Assembly (NCBI RefSeq): GCF_020149915.1
Contig: NZ_CP083760.1
Coordinates: 1,240,001-1,304,000, forward strand
DNA from: Candidatus Sulfidibacterium hydrothermale
Lineage (GTDB): Bacteria; Bacteroidota; Bacteroidia; Bacteroidales; F082
DNA length: 64,000 nucleotides
Reading direction: 5' to 3'
Made by a program: the position numbers and the translations under genes. The notes below the pieces were generated by a model. The model saw only the letters and a list, made by a program, of their open reading frames with translations, had not been told where the DNA came from and made no database searches. This document shows positions 24,197 through 32,820 of this stretch, piece by piece. Numbering within the stretch: position 1 is the stretch's first letter; every line of letters begins with the position of its first letter.

Positions 24197-24676
24197 ATGA
24201 TACGGCATTTAAAAAAGGAATATGGATTGTTGCTCATTATAATCGGGCTGCTTTTTTTTACGTCGTGCCGGCGCAGTACCCTTTTTGCCGGTGCGGTTCC
24301 TTTAAATGGCGTATGGCCTAAAGAAAGTGCGGCAAAATTTGTGATTCCTGTTTCTGATACCGTTTCTCTGTATGATTTTTATGTCAATATCCGGCATACC
24401 CAAAAATACCGTTACAGTAATTTGTATCTTTTTATGGAAACCCTTTTTCCGAACAAAACATATACTCGTGATACACTGGAAATTATGTTGGCAAACCCCG
24501 AAGGAAAATGGCTCGGAAAAGGTTGGGGAAAAATAAAAGAAGATCATGTTTTGCTTAAATCAAAGTTCAGGTTCCCGCTAAAAGGAAAATATACGTTTTT
24601 GATTTGGCAGGGAATGCGAACAGATACTTTGCATGCCGTGCAAAGTGTGGGAATTGATATTGAAAAAAGTAAATAA
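24197..24676 (+). CDS. gldH: gliding motility lipoprotein GldH
   Basis: 159 residues. A lipoprotein signal with hydrophobic LLLIIIGLLFFTSC places the lipidated Cys24. The following region (LNGVWPKESAAKFVIPVSDT, then NIRHTQKYRYSNLYLF and LANPEGKWLGKGWGKIKED) has the pattern of GldH, a single beta-rich domain. GldH is needed for gliding in Flavobacterium johnsoniae but is also widely kept in non-gliding Bacteroidota, so motility is not implied. It is upstream of the PBP1A gene, as commonly in the phylum; its stop codon overlaps a promoter-like box. Confidence 0.85.
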   Translation: MIRHLKKEYGLLLIIIGLLFFTSCRRSTLFAGAVPLNGVWPKESAAKFVIPVSDTVSLYDFYVNIRHTQKYRYSNLYLFMETLFPNKTYTRDTLEIMLANPEGKWLGKGWGKIKEDHVLLKSKFRFPLKGKYTFLIWQGMRTDTLHAVQSVGIDIEKSK

Positions 24677-24681
24677 CTTTG
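24674..24681 (+). promoter_or_regulatory. -7 promoter box TAACTTTG overlapping gldH stop
   Basis: TAACTTTG starts at the gldH stop codon and lies 21 nt before the PBP1A ATG. It could give the downstream gene its own start of transcription. Confidence 0.45.
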
Positions 24682-24702
24682 TCGGAATAATAAGATTCTT
24701 TC

Positions 24703-27084
24703 ATGATTCAGGAAAAAAGCGAAAATAAAGATAAAAAAAAGAAAAAATGGTGGAATTATATCACCAAATTTTGGCTGCTGTATTTCCTTAGCCTTGGGCT
24801 TGTGGTGTTGTTTTTTTATGGAATTGTTACCGGCTTTTTTGGGAAAATGCCTACTTTCAGACAGCTGGAAAATCCACAAACCAGTCAGGCTTCTGAAGTA
24901 ATTTCTTCCGACGGACAGCTGCTGGGGACTTATTTTATTGAAAACCGTTCAAATGTTACTTACCGGCAAATTTCTCCTTATCTGATTAATGCTTTAATTG
25001 CTACGGAAGATGTTCGTTTTGAAGATCATTCAGGCATTGACCCGCGGGCATTGTTGCGGGTAGCTTACGGTTTGCTTACCGGCAAGCACAAAGGAGGCGG
25101 AAGTACAATAACCCAACAGTTGGCCAAAAACCTTTTCCCCCGTGGTAAGCTTAATAAGTTACAGTTGGTGGTACGGAAATTTCAGGAATGGGTAACGGCG
25201 GTAAAGCTGGAACGTTATTATTCCAAGGAAGAAATTATTGCCATGTATCTGAATACTGTTTTTTTCGGGCATAATGCTTACGGAATTAAATCGGCAGCCA
25301 GGACCTTTTTTGATAAATCTCCCGATTCGTTAAATCTTCAGGAAGCTGCTTTGTTGGCCGGAGTGGTAAATATGCCTACGCATTACAGCCCCATTTTACA
25401 TCCCAAAGCAGCGATGAAAAGACGTAATCTGGTTCTTGCCCAGATGGCCAAATACGGATATATTTCAGAAGCGGTACGCGATTCGGTATCCAAGCTTCCG
25501 CTTGGGGTGGAACATTATGGTTTGTTGAATCATAATACCGGCGAAGCCCGTTATTTTAGAGAATATCTTCGAAAAATTCTGACAAAACACAAACCACAAC
25601 GAAAAAATTATTGGAACATTCACCAATATCACAACGATTCAATAGAATGGGAAACCGATCCGCTATATGGATGGTGTAATAAAAATACAAAAGCGGATGG
25701 CTCACATTTTAATATTTATACCGATGGATTAAAAATTTATACTACCATCGATACCCGTATGCAGCATTATGCCGAAGATGCTGTTCGTGAATATCTTTCG
25801 CAAACCCTGCAGCCCGAATTTTATGCTCATTGGAAAGGACATCCGCACGCACCGTTTGTTTTTCCGGGAGCCAGTGAACAGGAAATTGAGCGTCAGATTC
25901 ATAAAATTATGATTCAGGCCATGAAACGTTCATTCCGTTATCATGAGATGAAAAGAGCTGGGATTCCGGAAGATTCGATTGAGCGGGTTTTTCATAAACC
26001 GGTGCCCATGAAAGTTTTTTCATGGAAAGGAATTATCGACACGGTGATGACACCAATGGATTCCATTCGGTATTACAAATTCTTCCTGAATGCCGGATTG
26101 ATGTCCATGGAACCGCAAACCGGTTATGTACGGGCTTATGTGGGCGGTATTGATTATCGTTTCTTTAAATATGATCATGTAACACAGGCCAAACGACAGG
26201 TGGGTTCTACGTTTAAACCTTTCCTTTACACATTGGCCATGCAGGAAGGAGAATACAGCCCCTGCTACAAAGTGCCTAATATTTCGTATAGTGTTCCTTT
26301 GCCCAATGGAAAATTCTGGACGCCACACAATGCCGATTCGCGCCGGATAGGAGAGGAAGTAACTTTAAAATGGGCGTTGGCCAACTCCAATAACTGGATT
26401 TCTGCCTGGCTGATTAGCCGGTTTTCACCCCAGGCAGTGATTCAAATGGCGCGGAAAATGGGGGTTACTTCTCCTATACCGCCGGTTCCGGCCATTGCGT
26501 TGGGAACCCCTGATTTGTCCCTTTATGAAATGGTTGGTGCAATGAATACGTTCCCGGATAAAGGGGTTTATATAAAACCGGTATTTGTTACCAAGATAGA
26601 AGATAAAAACGGAAATATTCTTTATCAGGCTGCGCCGAAAAAAACGGAAGCCATGAGTGAGATAACCGCTTATAAAATGATTAAACTGCTTGAAGGAGTT
26701 GTGGAAAGCGGAACCGGTATTCGTTTGCGTTACCGCTATGGTTTTAATAATCCGGTGGCAGGAAAAACAGGAACAACACAAAATCAGTCTGATGGCTGGT
26801 TTATGGGAATTGTCCCCCGGTTGACAACTGGTGTATGGGTGGGGGCTGAAGATCGCAGCGTTCATTTCCGAACCATTAAACTGGGACAGGGAGCCAATAT
26901 GGCTCTGCCTATTTGGGCCATTTATATGCGGAAAATATATAATGATCCTTCGTTAGGAATCAGTCCGAAGGATGATTTTGCTAAGCCGTTGAAAGATATT
27001 GATATCGAATTTGATTGCGCTAAATATGATAAAAAACACAAAGCATTGAATCCAAATGCCACTCAACAGAGTGATCATTTTTAA
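24703..27084 (+). CDS. penicillin-binding protein 1A, bifunctional
   Basis: 793 residues. It polymerises glycan strands and crosslinks stem peptides in the periplasm. A short Lys-rich cytoplasmic tail and one membrane helix (about 25-48) are followed by the GT51 glycosyltransferase domain, with Glu102 in ATEDVRFEDHSGID, then GGGSTITQQLAKNLF and the KLERYYSKEEI motif. The transpeptidase domain has the active-site Ser502 in GSTFKPF, SNN in LANSNNWIS, and KTG in AGKTGTTQNQSDGW. All catalytic motifs are intact and the length is normal for class A PBPs. It follows gldH by 26 nt. Confidence 0.95.
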   Translation: MIQEKSENKDKKKKKWWNYITKFWLLYFLSLGLVVLFFYGIVTGFFGKMPTFRQLENPQTSQASEVISSDGQLLGTYFIENRSNVTYRQISPYLINALIATEDVRFEDHSGIDPRALLRVAYGLLTGKHKGGGSTITQQLAKNLFPRGKLNKLQLVVRKFQEWVTAVKLERYYSKEEIIAMYLNTVFFGHNAYGIKSAARTFFDKSPDSLNLQEAALLAGVVNMPTHYSPILHPKAAMKRRNLVLAQMAKYGYISEAVRDSVSKLPLGVEHYGLLNHNTGEARYFREYLRKILTKHKPQRKNYWNIHQYHNDSIEWETDPLYGWCNKNTKADGSHFNIYTDGLKIYTTIDTRMQHYAEDAVREYLSQTLQPEFYAHWKGHPHAPFVFPGASEQEIERQIHKIMIQAMKRSFRYHEMKRAGIPEDSIERVFHKPVPMKVFSWKGIIDTVMTPMDSIRYYKFFLNAGLMSMEPQTGYVRAYVGGIDYRFFKYDHVTQAKRQVGSTFKPFLYTLAMQEGEYSPCYKVPNISYSVPLPNGKFWTPHNADSRRIGEEVTLKWALANSNNWISAWLISRFSPQAVIQMARKMGVTSPIPPVPAIALGTPDLSLYEMVGAMNTFPDKGVYIKPVFVTKIEDKNGNILYQAAPKKTEAMSEITAYKMIKLLEGVVESGTGIRLRYRYGFNNPVAGKTGTTQNQSDGWFMGIVPRLTTGVWVGAEDRSVHFRTIKLGQGANMALPIWAIYMRKIYNDPSLGISPKDDFAKPLKDIDIEFDCAKYDKKHKALNPNATQQSDHF

Positions 27085-27141
27085 AAAATTAACAAGTTTA
27101 GCTAATTTTTTTAAAAAACGTGGATATTAAAGGGTTTTGTT

Positions 27142-27149
27142 TATTTTTG
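27142..27149 (+). promoter_or_regulatory. -7 promoter box TATTTTTG
   Basis: TATTTTTG fits TAnnTTTG and lies 61 nt before the kinase ATG. Confidence 0.45.
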
Positions 27150-27210
27150 CTCCTATTAGAAGGCGGGATTGAGAAGATATTAGCTCGGGGAATTACTAAT
27201 TGCTGCTGGA

Positions 27211-30087
27211 ATGAAGAAAAAGGATTTTTTTTGTCGTAATATTTTTCCATTGTTTTACCAGATTACTTTTCCGGTAAGGATTTTTCTATTGCTCTTTGTA
27301 TTACTGGTTTTCTCTGAAAACGGTTTTGGTGGTATATCATTGAAACGGACAAATATAGATTCTTCAGACATTGTTGTGTTATTAAGAAAAGCTGAAAAAT
27401 TGAAACCGGATTCGGCTGTTCGTTTGTTGGATAGCCTTGAATCCCTTTTCCCTCCTCAGTCAAGATCTGTTCTTTTGGCTAAAATTTATCTCTGTAAAGG
27501 AGAGATGGAGATGCGGATGGATCAGCCAATATTGGCCGATTCAAATTACCATAAAGCATTTCGTATTTTATCTGACCAGGCAGCAGATACCCAATATTTA
27601 TTGCTTTTGAAAAAAATGTCGGCCAATGCTTATCGCCTGGGAGACAATATGGAAATGCGGGAGTTTGCGTTGATTGGTTTGCAGGTAGCTCAAAAATTGG
27701 GCGATAAAGAAAAGGAAGGGATTTTTAGTAATCTCTTGGGCATTGCTATGGATGGAATGGGCAATAAAGCTGATGCCCTAATTTATTATCAGAAAGCATT
27801 GAAGATCTTTTCTCATTTAAAGAATGAAAAACGGATTTCCAGTGTGGAAATGAATCTTGGTGTGCTGAGCCAGGAACAGAAGGATATTAAAAATGCGAAA
27901 AGATATTATGAAAATGCATTGATATCAGCAGAAAAGGTTCATGATACCGGTGTTTTGACTGCGGTTTATCTGAATTTGGCGAATATTTATTCGTACGAAA
28001 ACAATTTGTCTGAGGCACTTAAATATTCATTTAAGTCGCTCGAATTAAGCCGGATGTCAAAAAATGTGAACACAGAAGCCCTGAACCTGAACAATATAGG
28101 CGATACTTATCAGAAGATGAACAATCTTGATTCGGCATATATTTATTATCGCAAAGCCCTTCGTTTGTCAGAAAAGGTTTATGATGTTCGAACCATGAGT
28201 GTTATCATGGTTAGCCTCTCGGAACTTTATGCCATGAGAAATCAGATTGATTCGGCATTGTATTATGCTAATCGGGGATGGGAATTGTTGAAAAAAGGGG
28301 GAGATGTTTATGACCAGCTTTATGCTTTAAAACAACTTGAAAAATTATATGCCCGGAAAAAAGATTACCACAAAGCTTATCAGTTACTTCAAAAATTTGT
28401 GGTGATACACGACAGTGTTTATTCGGCCAAAAACCGTTCTCGCCTTGACCGGGTGAAAATGCAATATCTCTTTAAGGTAAAAGATCAAACCCTGAAGTTG
28501 GCACGTGAGCGTCAGAAATTATTCCGGGCTTATCTGTTTGTATCACTTTTTGCTTTGTTGTTGGTTATCGGAGTGGGGATTTTCCTTCTTCGTATCCGTA
28601 CCCTTCGCGATCGTGAACTGAAAAAAAGAATGGCCTTTGTGGATAGCCTTTTGGAATATTCCGAAAGTTTTGTGCTGATGCTCGACCGCGATCTGAAGAT
28701 TTCGTATCTCAGTCCGTCGTACCAGAAAACATTTGGGCATTCGCTGAAAGATCGTAAAGGGGGCGACCCATTTGATTTTGTTCATCCGGATGAAGTGGAT
28801 CATCTTAGGGCATTGCTGAATGATTTTTTTATCGGGAAAAGAAAACGGCTCGAATTTTCATTCCGCCTGAGAAAAAGTACCGGAGAATACCGTTATATGC
28901 AAGGCGTTTTTAATAATCGTCTCGATAATCCGGAACTAAACGGATATGTGCTCAATTTTTGGGATGTAACCGAGTTGCGAAAAACCCAACAGGCAATATC
29001 CGAAAGTGAAAGAAAATACTATGACATCTTTAATGCTTTTCCGGATATCTATTTCCGGATTGATAATCAGGGAAAGGTAACCGAGATAAGTCCGTCGGTG
29101 AAATCCGTGGCGGGGTATGAAAGAGAAGAAGTGTTGGGTAAATCAATGTATGATTTTGTGGAAATTGACCGGGAATGGCCACGTATTAGTAAGATTTTGC
29201 AACGCATACAGCGGGTAAAAGATTTTAGCCTTACCTTGCGTACTAAGCAAGGAAAACTTCTTTATTGTTCGTTGAATATTCATGAGCTAAGAGATTCAGA
29301 TCAGAATTTATTGGGTTACGAAGGTGTATTGCGCGATATTACCGATCGTGTTTTGGCGGAGAAACGTTTACGGCAGTCTGAAAATCAATTAAAAGAAGCA
29401 AACGCATCCAAAGACAAGTTGCTTTCTATCATCGGACACGATTTATTGGGACCTATCGGTACCCAGAAATCGATTCTGGACATGGTTATCGACGATGTGG
29501 AAGATTTTTCTCGCGAAGAGATTCTCAGCCTTTTAAAAACCATGAAACCTTCGCTGGATGCTACCTATACCATGATTGAGAATTTGCTTTCGTGGGCCCG
29601 TATTATGCGGAAAAGTATTTCGCCCCGTATAGCACAAGAAAATATTACCGAGATTGTTCGTAAATCGTTTGACTTACTGTCACAGCAGGCTTCCCGGAAA
29701 AATATCAAACTGGTATATGAAGGAGATGAAAAAGTGGAAGGGTTGTTTGATAAAAATATGATAGAAATCGTGATCCGGAATTTGCTTTCTAATGCCATAA
29801 AGTTTTCGCATCCTGATAGTAAAATCACCGTTACGGTGGCCAAAGGTTCCGGTGAAGTGGTGGTGAGTGTTTCTGATGAAGGAACCGGATTGACCAAAGA
29901 GCAAATTGAAAAAATTCTGAAAGAAAAAGAAAAAATGGAATCACGGCCGGGTACCCGGAAAGAAAAAGGAACGGGGCTTGGTTTGGTAGTGGTGAAAGAA
30001 TTTATTCAGTTGAACAACGGAAAACTCTTTATTGAAAGTGAGCCGGGAAAAGGTACTACATTTAGTTTTACCATTCCTTTGGCCTAA
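27211..30087 (+). CDS. sensor histidine kinase with TPR and two PAS domains
   Basis: 958 residues. A hydrophobic N-terminal segment (about 22-40) acts as signal or first helix. TPR-like repeats span about 90-415 (NLLGIAMDGMGNKADALIYY, NNIGDTYQKMNNLDSAYIYY). A membrane helix follows at about 438-460. Two PAS domains cover about 473-593 and 596-720, each ending in the usual PAC-like stretch. The dimerisation helix has the phospho-acceptor His743 in IGHDLLGPIG, and the ATPase domain has LLSNAIKFSH, VSDEGTGL and GTGLGLVVVKEF. It probably senses an extracytoplasmic signal through the TPRs and a second signal in the cytoplasm. No response regulator is adjacent. radC follows after 24 nt, probably by chance of operon structure. 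Confidence 0.9.
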   Translation: MKKKDFFCRNIFPLFYQITFPVRIFLLLFVLLVFSENGFGGISLKRTNIDSSDIVVLLRKAEKLKPDSAVRLLDSLESLFPPQSRSVLLAKIYLCKGEMEMRMDQPILADSNYHKAFRILSDQAADTQYLLLLKKMSANAYRLGDNMEMREFALIGLQVAQKLGDKEKEGIFSNLLGIAMDGMGNKADALIYYQKALKIFSHLKNEKRISSVEMNLGVLSQEQKDIKNAKRYYENALISAEKVHDTGVLTAVYLNLANIYSYENNLSEALKYSFKSLELSRMSKNVNTEALNLNNIGDTYQKMNNLDSAYIYYRKALRLSEKVYDVRTMSVIMVSLSELYAMRNQIDSALYYANRGWELLKKGGDVYDQLYALKQLEKLYARKKDYHKAYQLLQKFVVIHDSVYSAKNRSRLDRVKMQYLFKVKDQTLKLARERQKLFRAYLFVSLFALLLVIGVGIFLLRIRTLRDRELKKRMAFVDSLLEYSESFVLMLDRDLKISYLSPSYQKTFGHSLKDRKGGDPFDFVHPDEVDHLRALLNDFFIGKRKRLEFSFRLRKSTGEYRYMQGVFNNRLDNPELNGYVLNFWDVTELRKTQQAISESERKYYDIFNAFPDIYFRIDNQGKVTEISPSVKSVAGYEREEVLGKSMYDFVEIDREWPRISKILQRIQRVKDFSLTLRTKQGKLLYCSLNIHELRDSDQNLLGYEGVLRDITDRVLAEKRLRQSENQLKEANASKDKLLSIIGHDLLGPIGTQKSILDMVIDDVEDFSREEILSLLKTMKPSLDATYTMIENLLSWARIMRKSISPRIAQENITEIVRKSFDLLSQQASRKNIKLVYEGDEKVEGLFDKNMIEIVIRNLLSNAIKFSHPDSKITVTVAKGSGEVVVSVSDEGTGLTKEQIEKILKEKEKMESRPGTRKEKGTGLGLVVVKEFIQLNNGKLFIESEPGKGTTFSFTIPLA

Positions 30088-30111
30088 ACATAAATTTCTG
30101 AAAATAAAGAG

Positions 30112-30813
30112 ATGAAACCAACAATTTCAAAAGATCAGCCCATCCGGTTGTGGGCTGAAGATGATCGCCCGCGTGAAAAAATGTTGCTGAAAGGAAAAAA
30201 TTCACTCAGCAATGCCGAATTGATAGCTTTGCTTATTGGCTCCGGCAATGGTGATGAGTCGGCTGTGCAGCTGGCCCGGCGGATGCTGGAAAGTGTGGAT
30301 AACAACCTGATTACATTTTCTAAATTAGGAATTGAAGAGCTTTCTCGTTTTCGTGGCATGGGAAAAGCCAAAGCCATCAGTATTCTTGCAGCTTTTGAAT
30401 TAGGGAAACGCCGTGTGGCAGAGGGAGTTATCCGGCAAGCAAAAATCACGTCCAGCCGCGATATGTATGAATTACTGTTGCCCGAACTTACCGATCGTTA
30501 TTACGAAGCTTTTTATGTGGTTTTTCTTGATCGGGCCAACAAGATCATTCGCAAATTAAATATCAGTACCGGTGGTGTGGCCGGCACTGTAGTGGACCCG
30601 AAAAGAATTTTTAAACAGGCACTCGATTTTAATGCTTCATCGATTATTTTAGCACATAATCATCCGTCGGATAATTTAAAGCCAAGTGAAAACGACATTA
30701 AACTTACCCGTAAATTAAAAAGAGCCGGCGAAGCCCTCGATATTTCTGTGTTAGATCATATCATTGTCGGAAACGATAATTATTTTAGTTTTGCCGATGA
30801 AGGTTTGTTGTAA
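30112..30813 (+). CDS. radC: RadC-family JAB/MPN domain protein
   Basis: 233 residues. The N-terminal UPF0758 helix-hairpin-helix part (LSNAELIALLIGSGN, FRGMGKAKAISILAAFELGKR) is followed by the metalloprotease-like JAMM domain with HNHPSD at 182-187 and downstream Ser/Asp residues (PSENDIKLTRKL). RadC was named as a DNA repair factor, but that role has been disputed, so the function is open. It is full length and metal ligands are intact. It lies directly behind the histidine kinase on the same strand. Confidence 0.93.
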   Translation: MKPTISKDQPIRLWAEDDRPREKMLLKGKNSLSNAELIALLIGSGNGDESAVQLARRMLESVDNNLITFSKLGIEELSRFRGMGKAKAISILAAFELGKRRVAEGVIRQAKITSSRDMYELLLPELTDRYYEAFYVVFLDRANKIIRKLNISTGGVAGTVVDPKRIFKQALDFNASSIILAHNHPSDNLKPSENDIKLTRKLKRAGEALDISVLDHIIVGNDNYFSFADEGLL

Positions 30814-30872
30814 AAACAGCGCTTTTAGCTTGCGTTTTTTACAGAAACAGCGGCCCATTTTTTTGAATGCTT

Positions 30873-32018
30873 ATGAAGATTGTAACCCTGATTGGAGCCC
30901 GTCCGCAGATTATTAAAGCTGCTGCGTTAAGCCGGGTGATAAAGAACCGTTTCCCGGATGAAGTGGAAGAAATTATTGTTCATACCGGACAGCACTACGA
31001 TGCCAACATGTCGCAGGTTTTTATTGATGAGTTGGGAATTCCGGAGCCCCGGGTAAATCTGAATATCGGAAGCGGAACCCACGGTTGGCAAACCGCCGGA
31101 ATGATTACGGGGGTTGAAAAAATTCTTTTGGATGAAAAACCCGATTATCTGGTGCTTTATGGCGATACCAACTCCACACTGGCCGGAGCAGTGGCCGCTT
31201 CCAAGATTCATGTTCCGGTGGTGCATATCGAAGCCGGTTTGCGATCGTTCAACAAAAGTATGCCCGAAGAGATCAACCGGATTATGGCCGACCATGTTTC
31301 CACCTTGTTGTTTACCCCCACAGAAACCGGATACCAGAATCTTTTGCGAGAAGGTTTTCGTCCCGATAATCCGTCGCCATTTACCGCCGACCGGCCCGGG
31401 ATTTTTCATTGTGGTGATGTGATGTACGATAATAGCTTGTATTTTAAAGAAATTGCTTTGAAAAAGAGTACAATTCTGAAGCAGCTTAATCTGGAAGATC
31501 AGGCTTTTTATTTGGCTACAGTACATCGCGACAGCAATACCGATCATCCCCGGCGTTTGCAGGCTATTTTTGAATCGTTTCTGCAAATAGCTACAACCGG
31601 AGGAAAACCGGTAGTAGTGCCGTTACATCCGCGGACGGCCAAATTACTGGAAAAAAATATCGGAGAAAAACTGTATCAGCAAATTCAAAAAGAGGATAAA
31701 ATACGACTGATTCCTCCCGTTTCATTTCTGGATATGATCATGCTGGAAAGCCGGTGCGAGATGGTTTTTACCGATTCGGGCGGTGTACAGAAAGAAGCTT
31801 ATTTCTTTGAAAAACCGGCTATTATTTTGCGCTCGGAAACCGAATGGAAAGAAATAGTGGAACAAGGTTGTGGTGTGGTGGCCGATGCCGACAAAGACAA
31901 CATAATGGCCGCTTTTGATCTTTTCAGTAAGAAAAAAGATGAACTGGTTTTCCCCCCGTTGTATGGCGATGGCAAAGCGGCGGAATTTATGGTTTCTAAA
32001 ATGCTTCAGAACCGGTAA
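30873..32018 (+). CDS. wecB: UDP-N-acetylglucosamine 2-epimerase, non-hydrolysing
   Basis: 381 residues from MKIVTLIGARPQ; an in-frame ATG lies 6 nt upstream and cannot be excluded. It interconverts UDP-GlcNAc and UDP-ManNAc in the cytoplasm for surface polysaccharide synthesis. Family hallmarks are GARPQIIKAAALSRVI at the N-terminus, HTGQHYD, the DTNSTLAGA loop, HIEAGLRSFNKSMPEEINR (about 115-133) and TDSGGVQKEAYF near residue 300. Length is normal. It is separated from the main sugar-nucleotide cluster at 52938-56831. Confidence 0.95.
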   Translation: MKIVTLIGARPQIIKAAALSRVIKNRFPDEVEEIIVHTGQHYDANMSQVFIDELGIPEPRVNLNIGSGTHGWQTAGMITGVEKILLDEKPDYLVLYGDTNSTLAGAVAASKIHVPVVHIEAGLRSFNKSMPEEINRIMADHVSTLLFTPTETGYQNLLREGFRPDNPSPFTADRPGIFHCGDVMYDNSLYFKEIALKKSTILKQLNLEDQAFYLATVHRDSNTDHPRRLQAIFESFLQIATTGGKPVVVPLHPRTAKLLEKNIGEKLYQQIQKEDKIRLIPPVSFLDMIMLESRCEMVFTDSGGVQKEAYFFEKPAIILRSETEWKEIVEQGCGVVADADKDNIMAAFDLFSKKKDELVFPPLYGDGKAAEFMVSKMLQNR

Positions 32019-32070
32019 CCCTGGTTAGCCAAAAAAATAAGGGAAGTCCGGTAATAACGATTTTTTTCCT

Positions 32071-32078
32071 TACTTTTG
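32071..32078 (+). promoter_or_regulatory. -7 promoter box TACTTTTG
   Basis: TACTTTTG precedes the DUF4290 gene by a leader of about 100 nt, so it probably drives that gene and murA together. Confidence 0.55.
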
Positions 32079-32178
32079 CAGACAGAACATTGCAGGATAA
32101 GATGAAAACTTCCTCCTTGCCTGTAACGGACAGAAATGGTTTATTCAAAGCCTATTAGTAAATAATTTACCGGAAAAT

Positions 32179-32817
32179 ATGGAATATAACACCGCACGCG
32201 ACAAAATGGCTATTCCCGAATATGGTCGTAATATCCAAAAAATGGTTCAGCATGTTGTTCAGATTGAAGATCGTAAAGAACGGACAGCGGCTGCCAAAAG
32301 AGTGGTTGAGATCATGGCCAATATGCATCCGCAGGTAAGGGAAGTCAGTGATTATATGCACAAACTGTGGGACCATCTTTATTTTATCTCAGATTTTAAA
32401 CTTGATGTGGACAGCCCTTATCCGCCTCCGGAAAAAGAGGCGATCAGCCGTCGTCCTGAAAAATTGCATTACAGCGAAAATCACATCCGTTTTAAACATT
32501 ACGGAAAACATCTTGAAAACATGATAAAATATGTTTCAGGATTGGAAGACGGACCGGAGAAAAAAGAGCTGACACTGATGATTGCGAATCAGATGAAACG
32601 GGCTTACCTGAACTGGAACCGGGATTCGGTAAGTGACAAAATGATTCTAAGCCAGTTGGAAGAACTCTCTAACGGCAAGCTAAAGCTGGATGATGATGTT
32701 CAGCTGATTCCGACAAACGAAGTGTTGTCCGGATCCCGTAATAAAAAGAAGAAAAACAACCAAAACAAAAATAATAACAACGGCAGGAAGAAAAAATACG
32801 GCCGGAAATCTTATTAA
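32179..32817 (+). CDS. DUF4290 family protein
   Basis: 212 residues of an uncharacterised, mostly helical Bacteroidota family (DUF4290). The N-terminal MEYNTARDKMAIPEYGRNIQ pattern and HYGKHLENMIKY repeat-like helices are typical. A strongly basic, Asn/Lys-rich tail (about 190-212, KKKKNNQNKNNNNGRKKKYG) could contact nucleic acid or membrane phospholipid. There is no signal peptide. It lies 3 nt upstream of murA, an arrangement that suggests translational coupling. Function is not known, and linkage to murA is the only clue. Confidence 0.8.
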   Translation: MEYNTARDKMAIPEYGRNIQKMVQHVVQIEDRKERTAAAKRVVEIMANMHPQVREVSDYMHKLWDHLYFISDFKLDVDSPYPPPEKEAISRRPEKLHYSENHIRFKHYGKHLENMIKYVSGLEDGPEKKELTLMIANQMKRAYLNWNRDSVSDKMILSQLEELSNGKLKLDDDVQLIPTNEVLSGSRNKKKKNNQNKNNNNGRKKKYGRKSY

Positions 32818-32820
32818 AGA

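Noticed and set aside
32102-32158. An 18-codon leader frame (starting MKTSSLPV) before the DUF4290 gene
   Set aside because: It is too short to judge. No terminator-antiterminator pair or clear ribosome site supports a leader peptide.
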